From: Hofstenia miamia
Lineage: Eukaryota > Xenacoelomorpha > Acoela
Reading direction: 5' to 3'
Length of the DNA stretch: 64,000 nucleotides
Assembly (NCBI GenBank): GCA_004352715.1
Contig: SCFE01000042.1
Coordinates: 1,623,361 to 1,687,360 of the forward strand
Every line of letters starts with the position of its first letter. Within the stretch, counting starts at the first letter, position 1. Position numbers and translations under genes: made by a program. The notes below the pieces were generated by a model. That model saw nothing but the letters and a program-made list of their open reading frames with translations, searched no databases and was not told where the DNA came from. Shown in pieces: positions 1 to 11,982 of this stretch.

Positions 1-602
1 GATTATTATATCTATGCCCAGTAACGTGAGTTCTTTGCACAATTATCTAGTTCATTTTTAGATAAAAAAGCATAAGGAAAAACATTATAATTTTACAAGG
101 ACTTATTTCAAGGGATTTCATTTCAGCGGTTGTGACCTAGATTTGGTTTGCAATAACAACTGATTCAAGCCCATTCGATTGTTTCCTTTGAAGCGGTACA
201 AAAGTATTCTTTTATTTCACTCAAACTATTGAAAAATTTCGGCCTTTCAAGTTTCAACATGATATGATCTATTGCCTTTTGAAGTGTGTTGATAATGATG
301 GAAAACTATTGGTTGATTTACTATTAAGAATAAAGAAATGGCACTCAATGATTTTTTAACTTTACTAATATATCTCATCATTGTGGACTACTACTCTATA
401 TGAAATACTTACTCTTTTTCGCATCTATAATTCTAATTTAGTGAAATTTAACTTCTACAATGATTTGAATTAAATTTTAATGAAATAGATGATATTTATG
501 TAAGTATTTGCTATACCTTAGCTAACCGTGAACATCGATACCTTATATTTATTGAAAAATTATTACTTGGTAGGCATAATATATATAATTATACATATAT
601 AT
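1..602. other. non-coding AT-rich stretch
   Basis: No open frame of useful length and no recognisable repeat. The stretch ends in an AT tract that runs into an N gap. Confidence 0.5.
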
Positions 603-776
603 NNNNNNNNNNNNNNNNNNNNNNNNNNNNNNNNNNNNNNNNNNNNNNNNNNNNNNNNNNNNNNNNNNNNNNNNNNNNNNNNNNNNNNNNNNNNNNNNNN
701 NNNNNNNNNNNNNNNNNNNNNNNNNNNNNNNNNNNNNNNNNNNNNNNNNNNNNNNNNNNNNNNNNNNNNNNNNNNN
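603..776. other. assembly gap inside an AT microsatellite
   Basis: A run of 174 N is flanked on both sides by (AT)n. The gap is therefore probably an unresolved dinucleotide array. Apparent open frames across it are artefacts. Confidence 0.85.
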
Positions 777-1372
777 ATATATATATATATATATACAACC
801 GTAGCAAGAGAATTCAAATGAATATTTTTGTACCTCAAAGCGTAAATTAAATAAAAATCCCCCATTTTTGCCCCAGGAATGTACAGCGAAAATTAACATT
901 GAAATTTTCTTAGTACATTTATTTGAAAATTTTGAGAAATTATATAATAATAAAGGTGCTGTAATTATTGATGAAATTTTAATTCGGTAATGTAATGATC
1001 AAGGCATCAAAAAATTATTGAAAATATGACTCTTTCCCACTATCAATTTCAAAAATATAACAGAGATTAGTTCTTAAATTGTAATAAGTCAATGAAATAT
1101 TTTCAAATAATGTTGGTTAGATTCTAAATCCTGACTATTTATTTAACATTATGAACATCGAATGACACTTTAGAAGTCTCTTTTACAGTAATACAGATAT
1201 GTCATGGTGACTACTGCCATGAATTTCCAACAAATCAGGAGATGACATTGTTTTCACAGTTACTCGAATTTTCCATGATTCTTCAACAAAATTAAGATGC
1301 TTGATTTTAAGAGTTGGTAACTGGTATGTATAGTATTTTCAATAAAGAGGAATAACTGTTATGTAGAACCCA
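777..1372. other. non-coding stretch
   Basis: AT-rich sequence with stops in all frames. I see nothing in it. Confidence 0.45.
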
Positions 1373-1500
1373 CAGAGATGGAATCCGATCAAAAATTTTA
1401 GGATCCGATCCGATTTAGATCCGAAACTTCATTATCCGGATCAGATCCGATCCAAATTTTTAAAAAAAATTGTTTTCGATCCGAAACGGATCCGAATGTA
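1373..1500. mobile_element. hAT-like non-autonomous relic with ATCCGA repeats
   Basis: The segment begins CAGAGATGGAATC, a terminus of the form seen in hAT elements. It carries many copies of the word GATCCGA/TCGGATC in both orientations. The same terminus and word occur near 22139. Dense short subterminal repeats are usual transposase-binding sites in hAT elements. The far terminus and target-site duplication are not clear, so the element is probably truncated. Confidence 0.5.
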
Positions 1501-4429
1501 AATAAGTGTTATAACAAAAAATAAGCATTGATAAATATTTTTTACATGCGAATAGAAAATTTTAAGTGCTCTAACAGTGCTTTGAGATCAAAAATAGACA
1601 TATACGATATACCGAGGAGGATAGGGTCGGGTTTGGACAGAGGTATTGTAAAATTGGGATGACTTACACAGTAGTGCATGCAATTCAACTCAAATTTTAT
1701 GAATCCTATATAAGTTAGAAGCAATGTGTTGAAAAATCGATATTAAATTTTTAAATATTACAATAGTATCAAATGTTCTTCTAGTTCTACAACCAAATAC
1801 ATTCAATTTTTTTCAAGCAAAAAAAAATTCAAGAAATATTTTTGTCAGCGATCATAAAATGGGCCTAAGATGACCGGATTTCGGCTGGGCGTGGGTCTCA
1901 ATTTTCTGCTAATGTTTATCTTGTTTGAAAAAGATTGCTTTTTATATCCGTAAATATTCATGCATAAGATTCAAATCCGTTTCTGATTTACGTGACTTTG
2001 ATTATGAGTGGAAATTGATAATTGCGCTCCCAAAACTTCAAAAAATTCATTTCTTTCATTATTTGTAGTAATCTAATTCCTAAAATTGTCTCATCACCTA
2101 AAATCATAATATATTTATAGTTTAAATAATTGAGTTTCTTATGGTATTACTTCCCTATTAATTTTATTATGTCGAAATCCAAAAATCACTATTTTGCAAT
2201 GTTACTGTGAATTTAGAATTGAAGTTGTTTCAAACTACAAGATAAAATTTACTTCAAAATTACAGTTAAGGCGATGAAAACAAGAGCAGTACAAACAATG
2301 GCAATTTAATGTAAAAACCCAAAATTTATATTGCAAGATATTAAAAAAATTGCAGTTGAGTGTATTAAAATCCCTGATAAAAAATATATTTTTCAAGTTA
2401 AATTTTTTGAAATTAAATATAAATTTTAAAGATTGTTACATCATGACAATATCCTTTCTAAGTTTATTGATTGAATGTCTCAGCAGTAAAAATATTGATC
2501 ACCCAAAATACACGTAGGGTAAGTGTAGGGAATACAAGACCGTTAAGCTGATTTTTCAAATTTGCATATACAGGTATGCAGATACACACTAATCTGTTTT
2601 ACCAATATCTTCAGCGATGATTTTTGTATATCTAAGTACCATAATAATAATACATTTTCTATATTTAAAGAGTTAATAAGCTTAATGACGTCAGAGGTAG
2701 ATGGCTTTTTATGTAAGCAGCACGAGACTGCTTCATTTTCAACCTAAATTTCAGGAAGTTGCCGAGTAAAATATATTTTTTGGAAATACAAATACCTGTA
2801 AAGAATTGCATCTTCTAAAATATTTGAGTTTGAACAAAGCCAAAATCAGTTAAATTTTAACCAAAAATTCAATAGTTATAATCAGATAAAATTATTAGCA
2901 TATTTATATGAAATTAAACGTGCATTGTTATGATGCCAATACATTTGCCTCTATTTTTTTAACAGCTCAGTACTGAAATAATTGACATTTATAATCCTAA
3001 AAGTTACAGAAAGAATGACAAATGAAAATTATGATCTCGTATTGCCTACCCAAATAATTTTTAGGATGTGCTAACTTAGCGTCAAATTATGCACTCTACA
3101 CTGTGCACATTTTGGCAGTACAACTTTACCACTACCTTCTTAAATTCGGTAAATTTTCTCGGAGAATATGGACTTGTTGATTAAATGTTTACGTTGTATG
3201 TACAAAAATTAATTGAAAATCAAGTATACACATAATTTTGTTTATATGAAACACTGGTTCGTATTGAGAAGCCCTCAAGTTTCATAGCAATGTACTATTT
3301 TGAGACCTCAAAAGACCGAAATATGGAGGGATATTATTTTTCGAGAGAACATTCCTCCCTAAAATGGACTAAATGAAATAATCGCCTCTGTGAGTTGACA
3401 TTTTTAGGTCCGAGTCGAGTTACAAACTAAGCTATACATAACTGTGCTTTTGAACAACCCTATATAAATTCATGAGAGACAGAGACTGGTGGATTGTAAC
3501 ATGAGATAAATAGAGGAAAAATAATACAATTCAAGTTACTATCGAATTCGTTTGAGTACTCACTGGCCTTAAATTCCATCTCTTTCACATTTCCATCGTG
3601 TTGGGCAAATGCATTCGAATTTGTCCCCAAAAAGAGTGCGTATTCATTTCACTTTCAATTTGCGTGCATTTAAGATTTAGGCCATAGTAGTTTCAAAATT
3701 TCTGATAAAAAATGTTCTATCCGATAGTTTTATAAAATCCGCGATGATTTCTAAAAAAATATTTATGTATTGAGCTTGCAAACTAGTACAGCTATTCAAA
3801 TTTGAAGCTATCTAGGGATAGAATAATGCTATTACTTTTATTTACGTTGTAAAATCCGGCTTCAACCTAATACTTTCCACAATAAATGCCCTAATGAGGG
3901 TTGAACAATTTCTCTGCAGGAAAAAGTTTTTGCTCACATAGACCTTAGACTCCCTATTATCTGAATTGTATTTATAGGCAGCATTTCTATAAATTTAAAA
4001 TCAAAATTTTCATCAAAAATAGTAAATATTGTCAAGTACAGTAGACAAAATAACACTATCACAAATGTTTTGTATTGCATAGCAGCACGTCTATAATAGA
4101 TTTCAAAATTTCCTAATAGTGCTGGGAAAATTGCTTGAATGTGTGCAAAGCAGTTTATAAAGCTACGATTAACACAAATAAAATAACTTAGCATACACCA
4201 GTTCACAAAATGTGGAAAGAAAGTGTTTTTTGCTATGAAATATGCAATCACGATAAATACCGCTGAGGTACTTGGGGTTAGATATACACGATTTGACAGA
4301 TTAAAATAATGTGAAAATCAGCTTCACAACCAATTCCCATCAAATTCAAATGCCGGCTGTCAAACTACTTGTAGTTTACCTTACAAATCATTAAATATTA
4401 CTTCAAATTCTAAAGGATATTCATACTAC
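1501..4429. other. non-coding stretch downstream of the DCX-PLAT exons
   Basis: AT-rich sequence with many stops. The exon ending at 4430 leaves phase 1, so its gene should continue leftwards on the minus strand. I could not find a further PLAT-like segment here. The next exon is short, diverged, or beyond the left edge. Confidence 0.4.
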
Positions 4430-4588
4430 CTGCATCTTGATTAATTTTGTTGCTGACGTATACTTCGCGAATAGTCTTTCCATCATCCTGTCCTGCATCT
4501 AGCCAGCGGTTACAATTAAAGTAAAACTCGCGATTGTTTCGAGGATCAAGAGAAACAATTACAATTTTCTCAACAAACCAGCCCTCAC
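4430..4588 (-). CDS. DCX-PLAT gene, exon F: second half of PLAT domain 2
   Basis: Minus-strand exon of 159 nt. The acceptor is ATATTTAG before 4588 and the donor is GTAGTATG after 4430. It enters and leaves in phase 1. It reads EGWFVEKIVIV near the start, then FYFNCNRWLDAGQDDGKT and REVYV. This is the C-terminal half of a PLAT/LH2 domain: the W..(E/D)K/V strand, the (F)PCNRWL-like turn, and the acidic DDGKT tail typical of LOXHD1-type repeats. The first codon completes the glycine split with the exon at 4631-4858, giving one whole PLAT domain. PLAT domains are beta-sandwiches that bind lipids or proteins at membranes; in LOXHD1 and RP1 relatives they act in sensory cilia or hair cells. The following exon is not identified. 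Confidence 0.85.
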
Positions 4589-4630
4589 CTAAATATTATA
4601 TGAGAAAGTAGAATTAGAACAGTTCGTTAC

Positions 4631-4858
4631 CAGACTTTTCATTGTCATGTCCCACTATGATTTTCTTCAGACGTCCTAAGGAGACAGCCTCAATTCGAAA
4701 CCGGTCTATTTGATTCTTTTTGAATGACTGGTTAGATGTTGGTAATAGATGACGTGGACCGGTGTCTCCTCTCTCGCCGAAAATATTTAAATGAATGTCA
4801 GCATCTGTGCCGGCACCCCATCTATCTCCAGTGTAGACAATAACTTCATATTGAACAA
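4631..4858 (-). CDS. DCX-PLAT gene, exon E: first half of PLAT domain 2
   Basis: Minus-strand exon of 228 nt. The acceptor is TTGATTTAG before 4858 and the donor is GTAACG after 4631. Phase is 1 in and 1 out. It reads YEVIVYTGDRWGAGTDAD, then LNIFGERGDTG, and ends LGRLKKIIVGHDN. These are the conserved opening strands of a PLAT domain: V.TGD..GAGTDA, the GE.GDTG turn, and the L(K)KI.(I)GHDN strand. With the next exon (4430-4588) the domain is complete. The open frame extends upstream past the acceptor but loses domain similarity there, which fixes the exon start. The preceding exon is 7077-7299, which leaves phase 1 and so fits. Confidence 0.87.
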
Positions 4859-6690
4859 CTAAATCAAGTACTGTTAGTTTGTTAAAGAAGATGGTCATGA
4901 GTTGGATGCTTAGGCAAAATCCCTGCCCACGAAACATTAGGACCGGCGCAAATCCGGCCCGAACTATTAGGGTAATCAAAATTCGATCGATTTTAGGCTT
5001 ATTGCATGAATTTTACAAAATAATTTCAATCATTGTGTTAATTTGAGTGTATAGGATTACGTAATAAGTAATTATCACTCTACTTTTATAATAATTGATT
5101 AATTTTAGGCAATAATATAGTCTTTTTTGCTTTTCGTTGACCCAAAAAAACCTCAGAGATATTATGTTAGTGATGAACGACTGCAGATAAGACATAATTA
5201 TGCATAATTCACTGATATATTTTGATGATAAATTTTTTAGAATGTTGCTTAGAATAAAATTGAAATAATATCAAAATCGCTCCTTTAAGACATCCTCTCC
5301 TCACTAAAACCTGGCCACTGGCATGATATCACATATTATTTATCAATTGTTGACATTTGAGATGAGTAATTTTGTCATTGGAAGGAACGCACTCAATTTG
5401 AGGATTTAGAACATTAGATATAGGTAAATTTAATTTTTAGCATTATATAAATCCTGATTCAAAGCAGTTGCATTGGAATTCAGTGAAGCGGCTAAGGAAC
5501 TTTAGTGGAGACTGTATTTTATCCAAACAAATCAAGATTCAATTTCGTGGTTTTCTTTTAAGCTGAAGTTTGTAAATTGTCTATTCTATGAACTTGATTG
5601 TGATAACCAGAGGGTGGATTAATTTTGCGAAAACATGTAAGATTATCTCAATAGTTATCAAAAAGTTGACTCAATTCAGATTTTCCTGATTTGCAGAAAT
5701 ACTGAACATTTTCAGCTATTAGTGATTTCTTCCTATCTCACTTGAAAAACTTCAGTGGACTGACAAATGCATGTAAAATTAAATTGGAAATTGATTTGCA
5801 ACAATGTTTTGTTCTTATTTAAGTTTCTCAAACAGATAGTTTAGTGATTGTTCTTGTTCAATTCATATGAATGAGCATTATATAATTAATAAAACGGTTG
5901 CGGATTGCTTTTCTTATATTGCAAAATCGATTGTAATTTTGAAAAGTGGTTTTAACTTTTGGCCTAAACGTGTTTGTAGCCGAAAAATATTTGATTTAAG
6001 TTAGTCTTAAATTGACAAGTTAAAACTTCAGAGTTAATACATCCTCTGGCGATTACTACACTAATATCATTTCCGTGATGACATGCAATTACCAGTAAAA
6101 TCTTCTGAAGCAGTATTGGCTATAATGCTGTCTAAAAAAGTTATATAATATTATAGAATAAGTATTTTATATCCAATTTTTCAAGCTACAATACAAGATT
6201 AAAAGAATCAAATCAATGCATAGAGATGTAGTAAACTATAATTTGAAATTTTTAAGGCCATTTAGGCTCCATTAATCAGAATTCTAATTTACAGTGATAG
6301 CATAATATCTGGAAATTTAATATTTAATGTAGCTGAATGAATAAAGAACTTAGATGCAGTCGTGGACAAAAGAAAAAAATATTTTTAATATTTATTTGTA
6401 TTGTAGTTTTTGGATGAAACTTTGCAAGAATGCAAAAAAGTAAAGCTTTGACCCCTCTCACTAAAGATATTGGTAACCAACAATGCATAAAGCTTGATTT
6501 TTGCAGGAGTCTCAATTACAAGACCAATGGGTCTGTAATTACAGCAAAAGACAGGTACCTCAACTATTATTAGTTGGTTGCAATTGCAACCATCTGCTCT
6601 ACAGGATTGTAGATATATACTGTTTCAAAAATATCTTTTTTAATGTTTGATATATCCATGGTGTAAAGACTTTTGTCCACGGCTGTAATT
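4859..6690. other. intron sequence of the DCX-PLAT gene
   Basis: AT-rich intron between exons at 4858 and 7077. No coding or repeat signal was recognised in this part. Confidence 0.45.
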
Positions 6691-6926
6691 CAGGGGCGTA
6701 CGCAGGACTTTCTGACGAGAGGGACACCTTACTCATGAACAAGTGAGTAACTAAAACCTCTAACAATTTTGAAAAAATTGAAAAAACAGACTGCAAAAAT
6801 GCATTTCATGATCTTAGTTTAATTTTTTTTTAAATATTTTGCCGAAAATTTTTTGATTTAGCCTATCAAAATCAATTTTGCAAAGTTGAGGGGAAGCAGG
6901 CATTCCACTTGCGTATACCACTGCTG
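6691..6926. mobile_element. short hAT-like MITE in an intron
   Basis: The left end is CAGGGGCGTACGCAGGA. The right end, read on the other strand, is CAGCAGTGGTATACGCA. Both carry the GTAYGCA core of a common hAT terminus. Imperfect 8-bp flanks GTAATTCA and GTAGTTCA overlap the ends, which is compatible with an old 8-bp target duplication. There is no coding capacity. Confidence 0.45.
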
Positions 6927-7076
6927 TAGTTCATGTATAATTAAATGCATAATTGTCACCTATGTCTGGAGACGATACAGTTAAGACTGTTAATGTGGAA
7001 ATATATCTCATTGTTCTAAGTATATCATAAAAATACAGTTCAAGAAGCATTACTTGTAATATTTTTTAAGCTTAAC

Positions 7077-7299
7077 CTGGATAAAGGTGATCTCCGGATT
7101 TTTTTGCGACAGGGATTTCTCGACAAATTTCCTTGTCATCCATTTCCCTGGATAACCATCTCTTTACTGGAAATACCAATTCCCGTTCTGTACCCACATC
7201 CGTTAGTTGAACTTCTTCACACATCCAATCAGGATGATCACCTGTATTGTCATGACAAATTCTAATTTTAAATATTCCGCCAAGACGACCAGTATCTAA
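7077..7299 (-). CDS. DCX-PLAT gene, exon D: second half of PLAT domain 1
   Basis: Minus-strand exon of 223 nt. The acceptor is AAATTTAG before 7299 and the donor is GTTAAG after 7077. Phase is 0 in and 1 out. It reads LGGIFKIRICHDN, DWMCEEVQL, ELVFPVKRWLSREMDDKE and REIPV. This is the C-terminal half of a PLAT domain (G.(I/L)..I.I.HDN, then W....V.(L/V), then the FP..RWL turn). It joins in phase 0 to the exon at 11700-11863, which ends in AIDEFD, giving a complete domain. The intron between them (7300-11699) is unusually large. It contains the extra 1.8 kb block at 7440-9261. Confidence 0.87.
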
Positions 7300-7356
7300 C
7301 TAAATTTATAATTTATTAATTTGTTCCATGAGAATCTAAGTAATCTTTTATGATTT

Positions 7357-7363
7357 TATATAC

Positions 7364-7423
<60 letters not shown>

Positions 7424-7446
7424 TATATATATATACATATATATAT
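7357..7446. repeat. (AT)n microsatellite
   Basis: Nearly pure AT/TA dinucleotide with ATAC interruptions. It forms the left border of the first 1.8 kb duplicate block. The second block is bordered by a similar tract. Confidence 0.9.
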
Positions 7447-8117
7447 GCCATTTAAAAAATTATTAAAATAATTGTTTTAATCAAATTCGATTTTAGTAGT
7501 TTTCAAGAAAGAAAAACATTTTTCTATATTTCCATATAGACTTTAAGATCTTTTCTTTTGTAAAATTTTATTACTTGAGTATAGATGGATTTCTATTTCA
7601 AAAAAACATGTGAAATAGCTCACCACATCATTTCACAAGATTTTAAAATAGAGGTAAAATCTTTTAAAATAATTTTAAAAGTATTTTTCGTCATCTCATT
7701 TGAGGCGCTTACATATAAAGAGTTTCTTAAATTAAGTGAAAATTTAATTACCCACTCATGTTGAACTTAATCTTTAAAATCCATTTATTAAATTTATTGA
7801 TTCATGGATAGCTTAAACTTGTTAATTGCAAATATATTAAATATTAAATACACGCATGAAGTTCAAAGTAAAAATGTTAAAAATAAACCCTTAATGAACT
7901 CTGAAGCAGTGTATAATTTGCTTATTAATTCCTTACACATTAATTAAATGCTACTTCACATTTTAGTCAATTTGACAGAGCTAGCCTTTAAGCTAGACAT
8001 AAATGGTTGATTTATTTATTTCTATCAAAATATTCTTCTATCAATTACGTTATTCTCAAAGCTTCAACATACTGGTTTAATTTATAAATGTTTTTGAAAT
8101 ACTAAATTCGTTCCTAC

Positions 8118-8283
8118 ATGATCTTGGTTTTCTTCCAGTAATTGCAGCATCGGTATTATTCAGGTAAGTAGTTCTTGAGTTTCTGTGGTATGTATCCTTA
8201 AGAGTAGAGCTCTCAAATTTTTCATGTTTGGTAGCTGCTACATATCTATCTTTTCCTTTGAGAATGGCTTCCAAAGAATCGAT
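8118..8283 (-). pseudogene. displaced copy of the DCX domain-2 C-terminal exon
   Basis: Identical in sequence and splice borders to the exon at 12660-12825, reading SLEAILKGKDRYVAA near its start. Its position, inside a PLAT-splitting intron and after the first PLAT half, makes no sense for the protein. Its phases would shift the frame. It is treated as a non-functional duplicate or an assembly artefact. Confidence 0.7.
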
Positions 8284-8577
8284 CTAAGTAATTAATAGTA
8301 AATTATTACACATTTAGATGGGTAATAGGGACATAGCCTTATTTAAATCTAGTGCTTGGTAAGTTTAAGATGTTCGCTAGTGCTGTATTCAAAATATTTT
8401 GACAACTTAAGATGAACTGGCCCAATCACTTTTTATTATTCTAGGTTTATGTAGAACAAACGTAATAAATATTTCATTTATATATACTTAAAAAACGTTA
8501 GATAAAACATTTTGCTCAGGAATTAATCGAAGCTATTCGATAATTGGTTTTTGTGTACAATTTAAAATTGATCGGCT

Positions 8578-9160
8578 TTATTTTACAACTATGTAGAGAA
8601 GTGAGCGTGGAGTAGACCAACAAGGAGAACTATATGAAAAGATAGCGATTGGAATCGAAAGGTAGCGAGATTTTGTTATGTCAGTAGAGGTAGAGAGAGA
8701 AATATTACGCTGGATGGAAAAGAAAGAGGATGTAGCTTTACTAAGTTTTAGGTTGATATGAGAACCAAGATAAGGAAACAGATAGGCGAAGGCCAAGCAG
8801 GTATGTTCAGAAACAGCAGAAAGTGGTGTAGAATCAAGAAGAAAAGGACTAGGGAAATGCGTAAAGAAACGGCATGGGGAAGGAAATAAAAGTCACTTAG
8901 ATTTAGTAGGGTGAAATTCAAGATGATTAAAAGATAGCCAATCAAGAAGTTTATCAACAGCCGATTGAATTATAGTGAAAGAGTCCAGACAAGGCGCCCT
9001 CTAACGTTAGAGGGCACCTTGAGTCCAGACCAAAAGTTATAGTGTCATCAGCATAGAGACTGCATAGGCAAGGATGGGCACATAAAGGAAGATCATTAAT
9101 TGAAACAAGAAATATTTTCATTGTCTCTGTATTACACCTTATAGTGAAGTTTGGAGTTGT
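8578..9160 (-). pseudogene. non-LTR retrotransposon reverse transcriptase relic (block copy 1)
   Basis: On the minus strand, frames across this segment read VSINDLPLCAH and LYADDTITFG, followed by LDWLSFNHLEFHPTKSK and then YLGSHINLKLS. These match the order of RT motifs in type-1 non-LTR elements: (Y)INDLP, the catalytic (Y)ADDT box, the W....L..N..KT/SK segment, and the YLG box. Stops and frame changes interrupt it and no endonuclease part is seen, so it is a dead fragment. The same relic lies at 13120-13702. Confidence 0.75.
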
Positions 9161-9261
9161 AGCGTTAGCCCTACAAATCGCCATCAAACTCGTGGGGCGA
9201 GCTTTCATCTCCATCCCACGACGCCGATTGGCAACCCAATATGGCCCCACGAATCCCCCTC

Positions 9262-9275
9262 NNNNNNNNNNNNNN

Positions 9276-9340
<65 letters not shown>
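9262..9340. repeat. short N gap plus (AT)n tract
   Basis: About 13 N follow a run of C, then about 60 bp of pure (AT)n. This marks the right border of duplicate copy 1 and is a likely assembly junction. Confidence 0.85.
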
Positions 9341-9341
<1 letters not shown>

Positions 9342-11699
9342 TTTAAAGGGAAGAGAAATTTACTTGACGCTGCTGATGAATAAAATACGTATATCATTTT
9401 CATTCGATCTTAATGAATTTCTCCGTTTTATGAATTCATAAATCTTTGTTTCATTGTTGTGCTTACTTTAAGTATTAGTGGCAGTAATTTATTGCTGAGC
9501 TCAACAACTAAGCATGTAGACATAAATTTATAAAGACGTGAACAATTCTTGATTTTTGCAGAGGCAGCGGGCTGAGGCACCCGCAAGTTTATAGCTACTG
9601 GTAGTTTCTATTGCTTGAAATATAGAATGAAGTTTGTCAAGGGATCTATGCTTTGAATCACCAAGAAGGGAAATGAATCAAAGTATACATAAGTAAATAA
9701 TTAACAATGGCATCACATCAAAGAGCTACATATGTTTATAAATTATTTACTAGTCAAGATTAGACATCTGTTTTCATAGATTTTTAATCGAATGCGCCAA
9801 TCGCAATGCAACCGTTTGCGAGAATAGCTACATTATGCAAAATTTGTTGGAGAAAAATATTTTCCATTCCAAAAATGTAAATTTATAATCAGTCACATTT
9901 GGATGTGTACGATTACATAGAATGTATATCTTTTACCAACCTATTCAGTTCAGGTCCGATTCATTGTGATTTGCCATGTCCATTTAAGAAGTGAATGGGT
10001 CTAGGGAGAATACATTTATTGAGCAATGCGATTTAATGTGTGTGATTTGATATTTGTTATATTTCTACTTGTAACTATATCAATAACTAAATGTTAACCA
10101 AAAACCAATTAATAGCCCCACTTAATTCTGATCAATGCCTACTGTAAACAAGGTCTGACGATTTGCAATAAAATTTACCGAAATGAGAGCAGCAAAACAC
10201 TTTACTCATAGACCAGCTTATATTGTAAGTAGTTGTTGTAGGAATTAAATGCATTTTAAACGTCCATGCACTTGTTGGAACATTTGCTTTAATTTATTAA
10301 CAATGATGCCATAATAAGCAATAAATTTAAAACCAATTATTTGAAGTACATTAATGCTGCGGATGAGAGAGGTTGAATGTCAAAAATATATATCTAAGCT
10401 TTTGACTTTGAGATGCAGTATTTCTGAGTATTTTTGTAGGTTATTACTTTTATGGGGACAGAATTTAGTCGACCAACTTTTGAGATAACTATTAATGGGA
10501 TCAATGGCCAATAATGATCATTCATTTGTCAATCATAACCAACAAGCAAAAAAGTTTGAAAAATTTTAAAATTCCACAGTATTCGAAAGAAATTATTATA
10601 TTATTGAAAATAATATTTGCATTACATTAAAGTTTGTCTTCAGCTTTAAAAAAAAGTATTTATCAGTTTCTTATACCCAATAAATAATGGGGCAATGGTC
10701 CACTAATGTCAAAATTGGATAGATCTGGACTGTAAGCAAAACTTTCTTCATTATTCTGATTCCTAAATTCTTTAAATATTAAAAAGGACTTGCGAAAGGT
10801 TTTCTTGAAATTTTTAGTTTGTAAGAAATTTTAATATGTATGTTAAGTAATTTTTCAAAATAAATTGAAGAATATTTGGGCAACTTCAAATCAATTCTTA
10901 TATAAAAAGTTGCATTCGGCAGAAAAGATTTATAATAGTACTATTTCAAAATTTCACTTGCTTTTGAAATTTTTAATTTTTGCTAAATTTTGCAGGTTGT
11001 ATGTTTGTTATTATTATTTATAAATGAAGCATTCCCTTCCTTTTTCTGCTAAGTGTTCGTATTCCATTTACTTAACAGGATATCAAGGATTATCCTTCAA
11101 ACATTTGTGGGGATTGTGCAACATTTGAACTATTTGCCAAAATAAAATTGTTTTTTTACATTTAAGGTAACGTTATGTCATCAAAAACTTACTGTTTGAC
11201 GCAATAGCCGATTAAAGGACAATTATTAGTCTATACTTTGGTCATTGTCGGATATACATCACTGGCCCATTAACTCCCTAGTAGGTCACCTCCCACTAAT
11301 GGCCATTAGTGGCAACTACAATGCACTTTAACGACTTGCTATTTGGAAAGGCCTTAAAATTGAAAAAAAATATTTTCACTTATATTGAATAACTCAGCCA
11401 AATTTTGAGGCAAATTTTTGCTGTTAACTGTATTTAGTGTGTTATTATTTTTTTAATGCTGCAAATCTCCAGTTCGTCATTAAAGTAGACCTTGTCCTAA
11501 CACATCGAAAATTTTATTAATTACACCAGAGCCTTCTAAATATATTTAGAAGGACCTGATTACACTAACAATGATTATTAAGAATAGTTTTAGTTTATTT
11601 TAGTTTATTATTTGGTTTATATTTTAATTGTAATAGTGAAATTTTCATAGTATTTGCCACAATTCGGCTCCACAAACCTATATCCTGTGCAAAACTTAC
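9341..11699. other. intron sequence, nothing recognised except a 20-bp palindrome
   Basis: Unique AT-rich intron sequence of the DCX-PLAT gene. A perfect 20-bp palindrome, CCACTAATGG followed by its complement, lies at 11293-11312. No coding segment was found. Confidence 0.45.
11293..11312. repeat. perfect 20-bp palindrome
   Basis: The sequence CCACTAATGGCCATTAGTGG is its own reverse complement. It may be the relic of an inverted-repeat element: related words occur near 10690 (GGTCCACTAATG) and 11270 (CCCATTAAC). Function unknown. Confidence 0.7.
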
Positions 11700-11863
11700 A
11701 TCGAATTCATCAATAGCTCCAGGAGTAAAATTATTATCATCATAGCGATGCAAATCAATTCTTCCCGATTCTTTCTTTTCACCATAAATGTGCAGATACA
11801 CATTTGCGCTGGTGCCAGCAGCAGGCTGATCGTTTGTTATAACTCTCACTTTCCATTTTCCAA
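11700..11863 (-). CDS. DCX-PLAT gene, exon C: first half of PLAT domain 1
   Basis: Minus-strand exon of 164 nt. The acceptor is CTAATTTAG before 11863. The donor is the consensus GTAAGT after 11700, which I prefer to a weaker GTTTGT further on because the next exon (7077-7299) needs phase 0. Phase is 1 in and 0 out. It reads WKVRVITNDQPAAGTSAN, then VYLHIYGEKKESG, and ends FTPGAIDEFD. These are the opening strands of a PLAT domain (V.V.T.D..(G)AGT.ANVY, the GE turn, and F..G..DEF). Confidence 0.87.
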
Positions 11864-11911
11864 CTAAATTAGTTTTTGATTTATACGTATAAAAAATAAA
11901 TAAATAAATCA

Positions 11912-11914
<3 letters not shown>

Positions 11915-11981
<67 letters not shown>
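11915..11981. repeat. (AT)n microsatellite
   Basis: Pure AT array bordering the second 1.8 kb block. It is the likely exchange or mis-assembly point together with the tract at 7357-7446. Confidence 0.9.

Positions 11982-11982
<1 letters not shown>

Larger units (their letters stand above)
7440..9261. repeat. 1.8 kb duplicated block, copy 1
   Basis: This segment is almost identical to 11981-13804. By eye I find one single-base indel and one substitution, both near position 7550, and no other difference. Both copies start in an (AT)n tract and stop at an N gap after CGAATCCCCCTC. Copy 1 lies in the intron between the two halves of PLAT domain 1. Its copy of the DCX exon would break the frame if spliced in (phase 0 in, phase 1 out, where the neighbours need 0/0). 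Copy 2 sits where the gene needs it. Copy 1 is therefore either a recent duplication or an assembly duplicate. Confidence 0.9.

Noticed and set aside
3934-4251. Minus-strand open frame of about 105 codons
   Set aside because: Hydrophobic, low-complexity, AT-driven composition with no domain. Its phase and sequence do not continue the PLAT gene.
11595-11699. Extension of the PLAT exon to the end of its open frame
   Set aside because: A consensus GTAAGT donor at 11699 and the phase-0 start of the following PLAT exon fix the end at 11700. The residues beyond do not look like PLAT.
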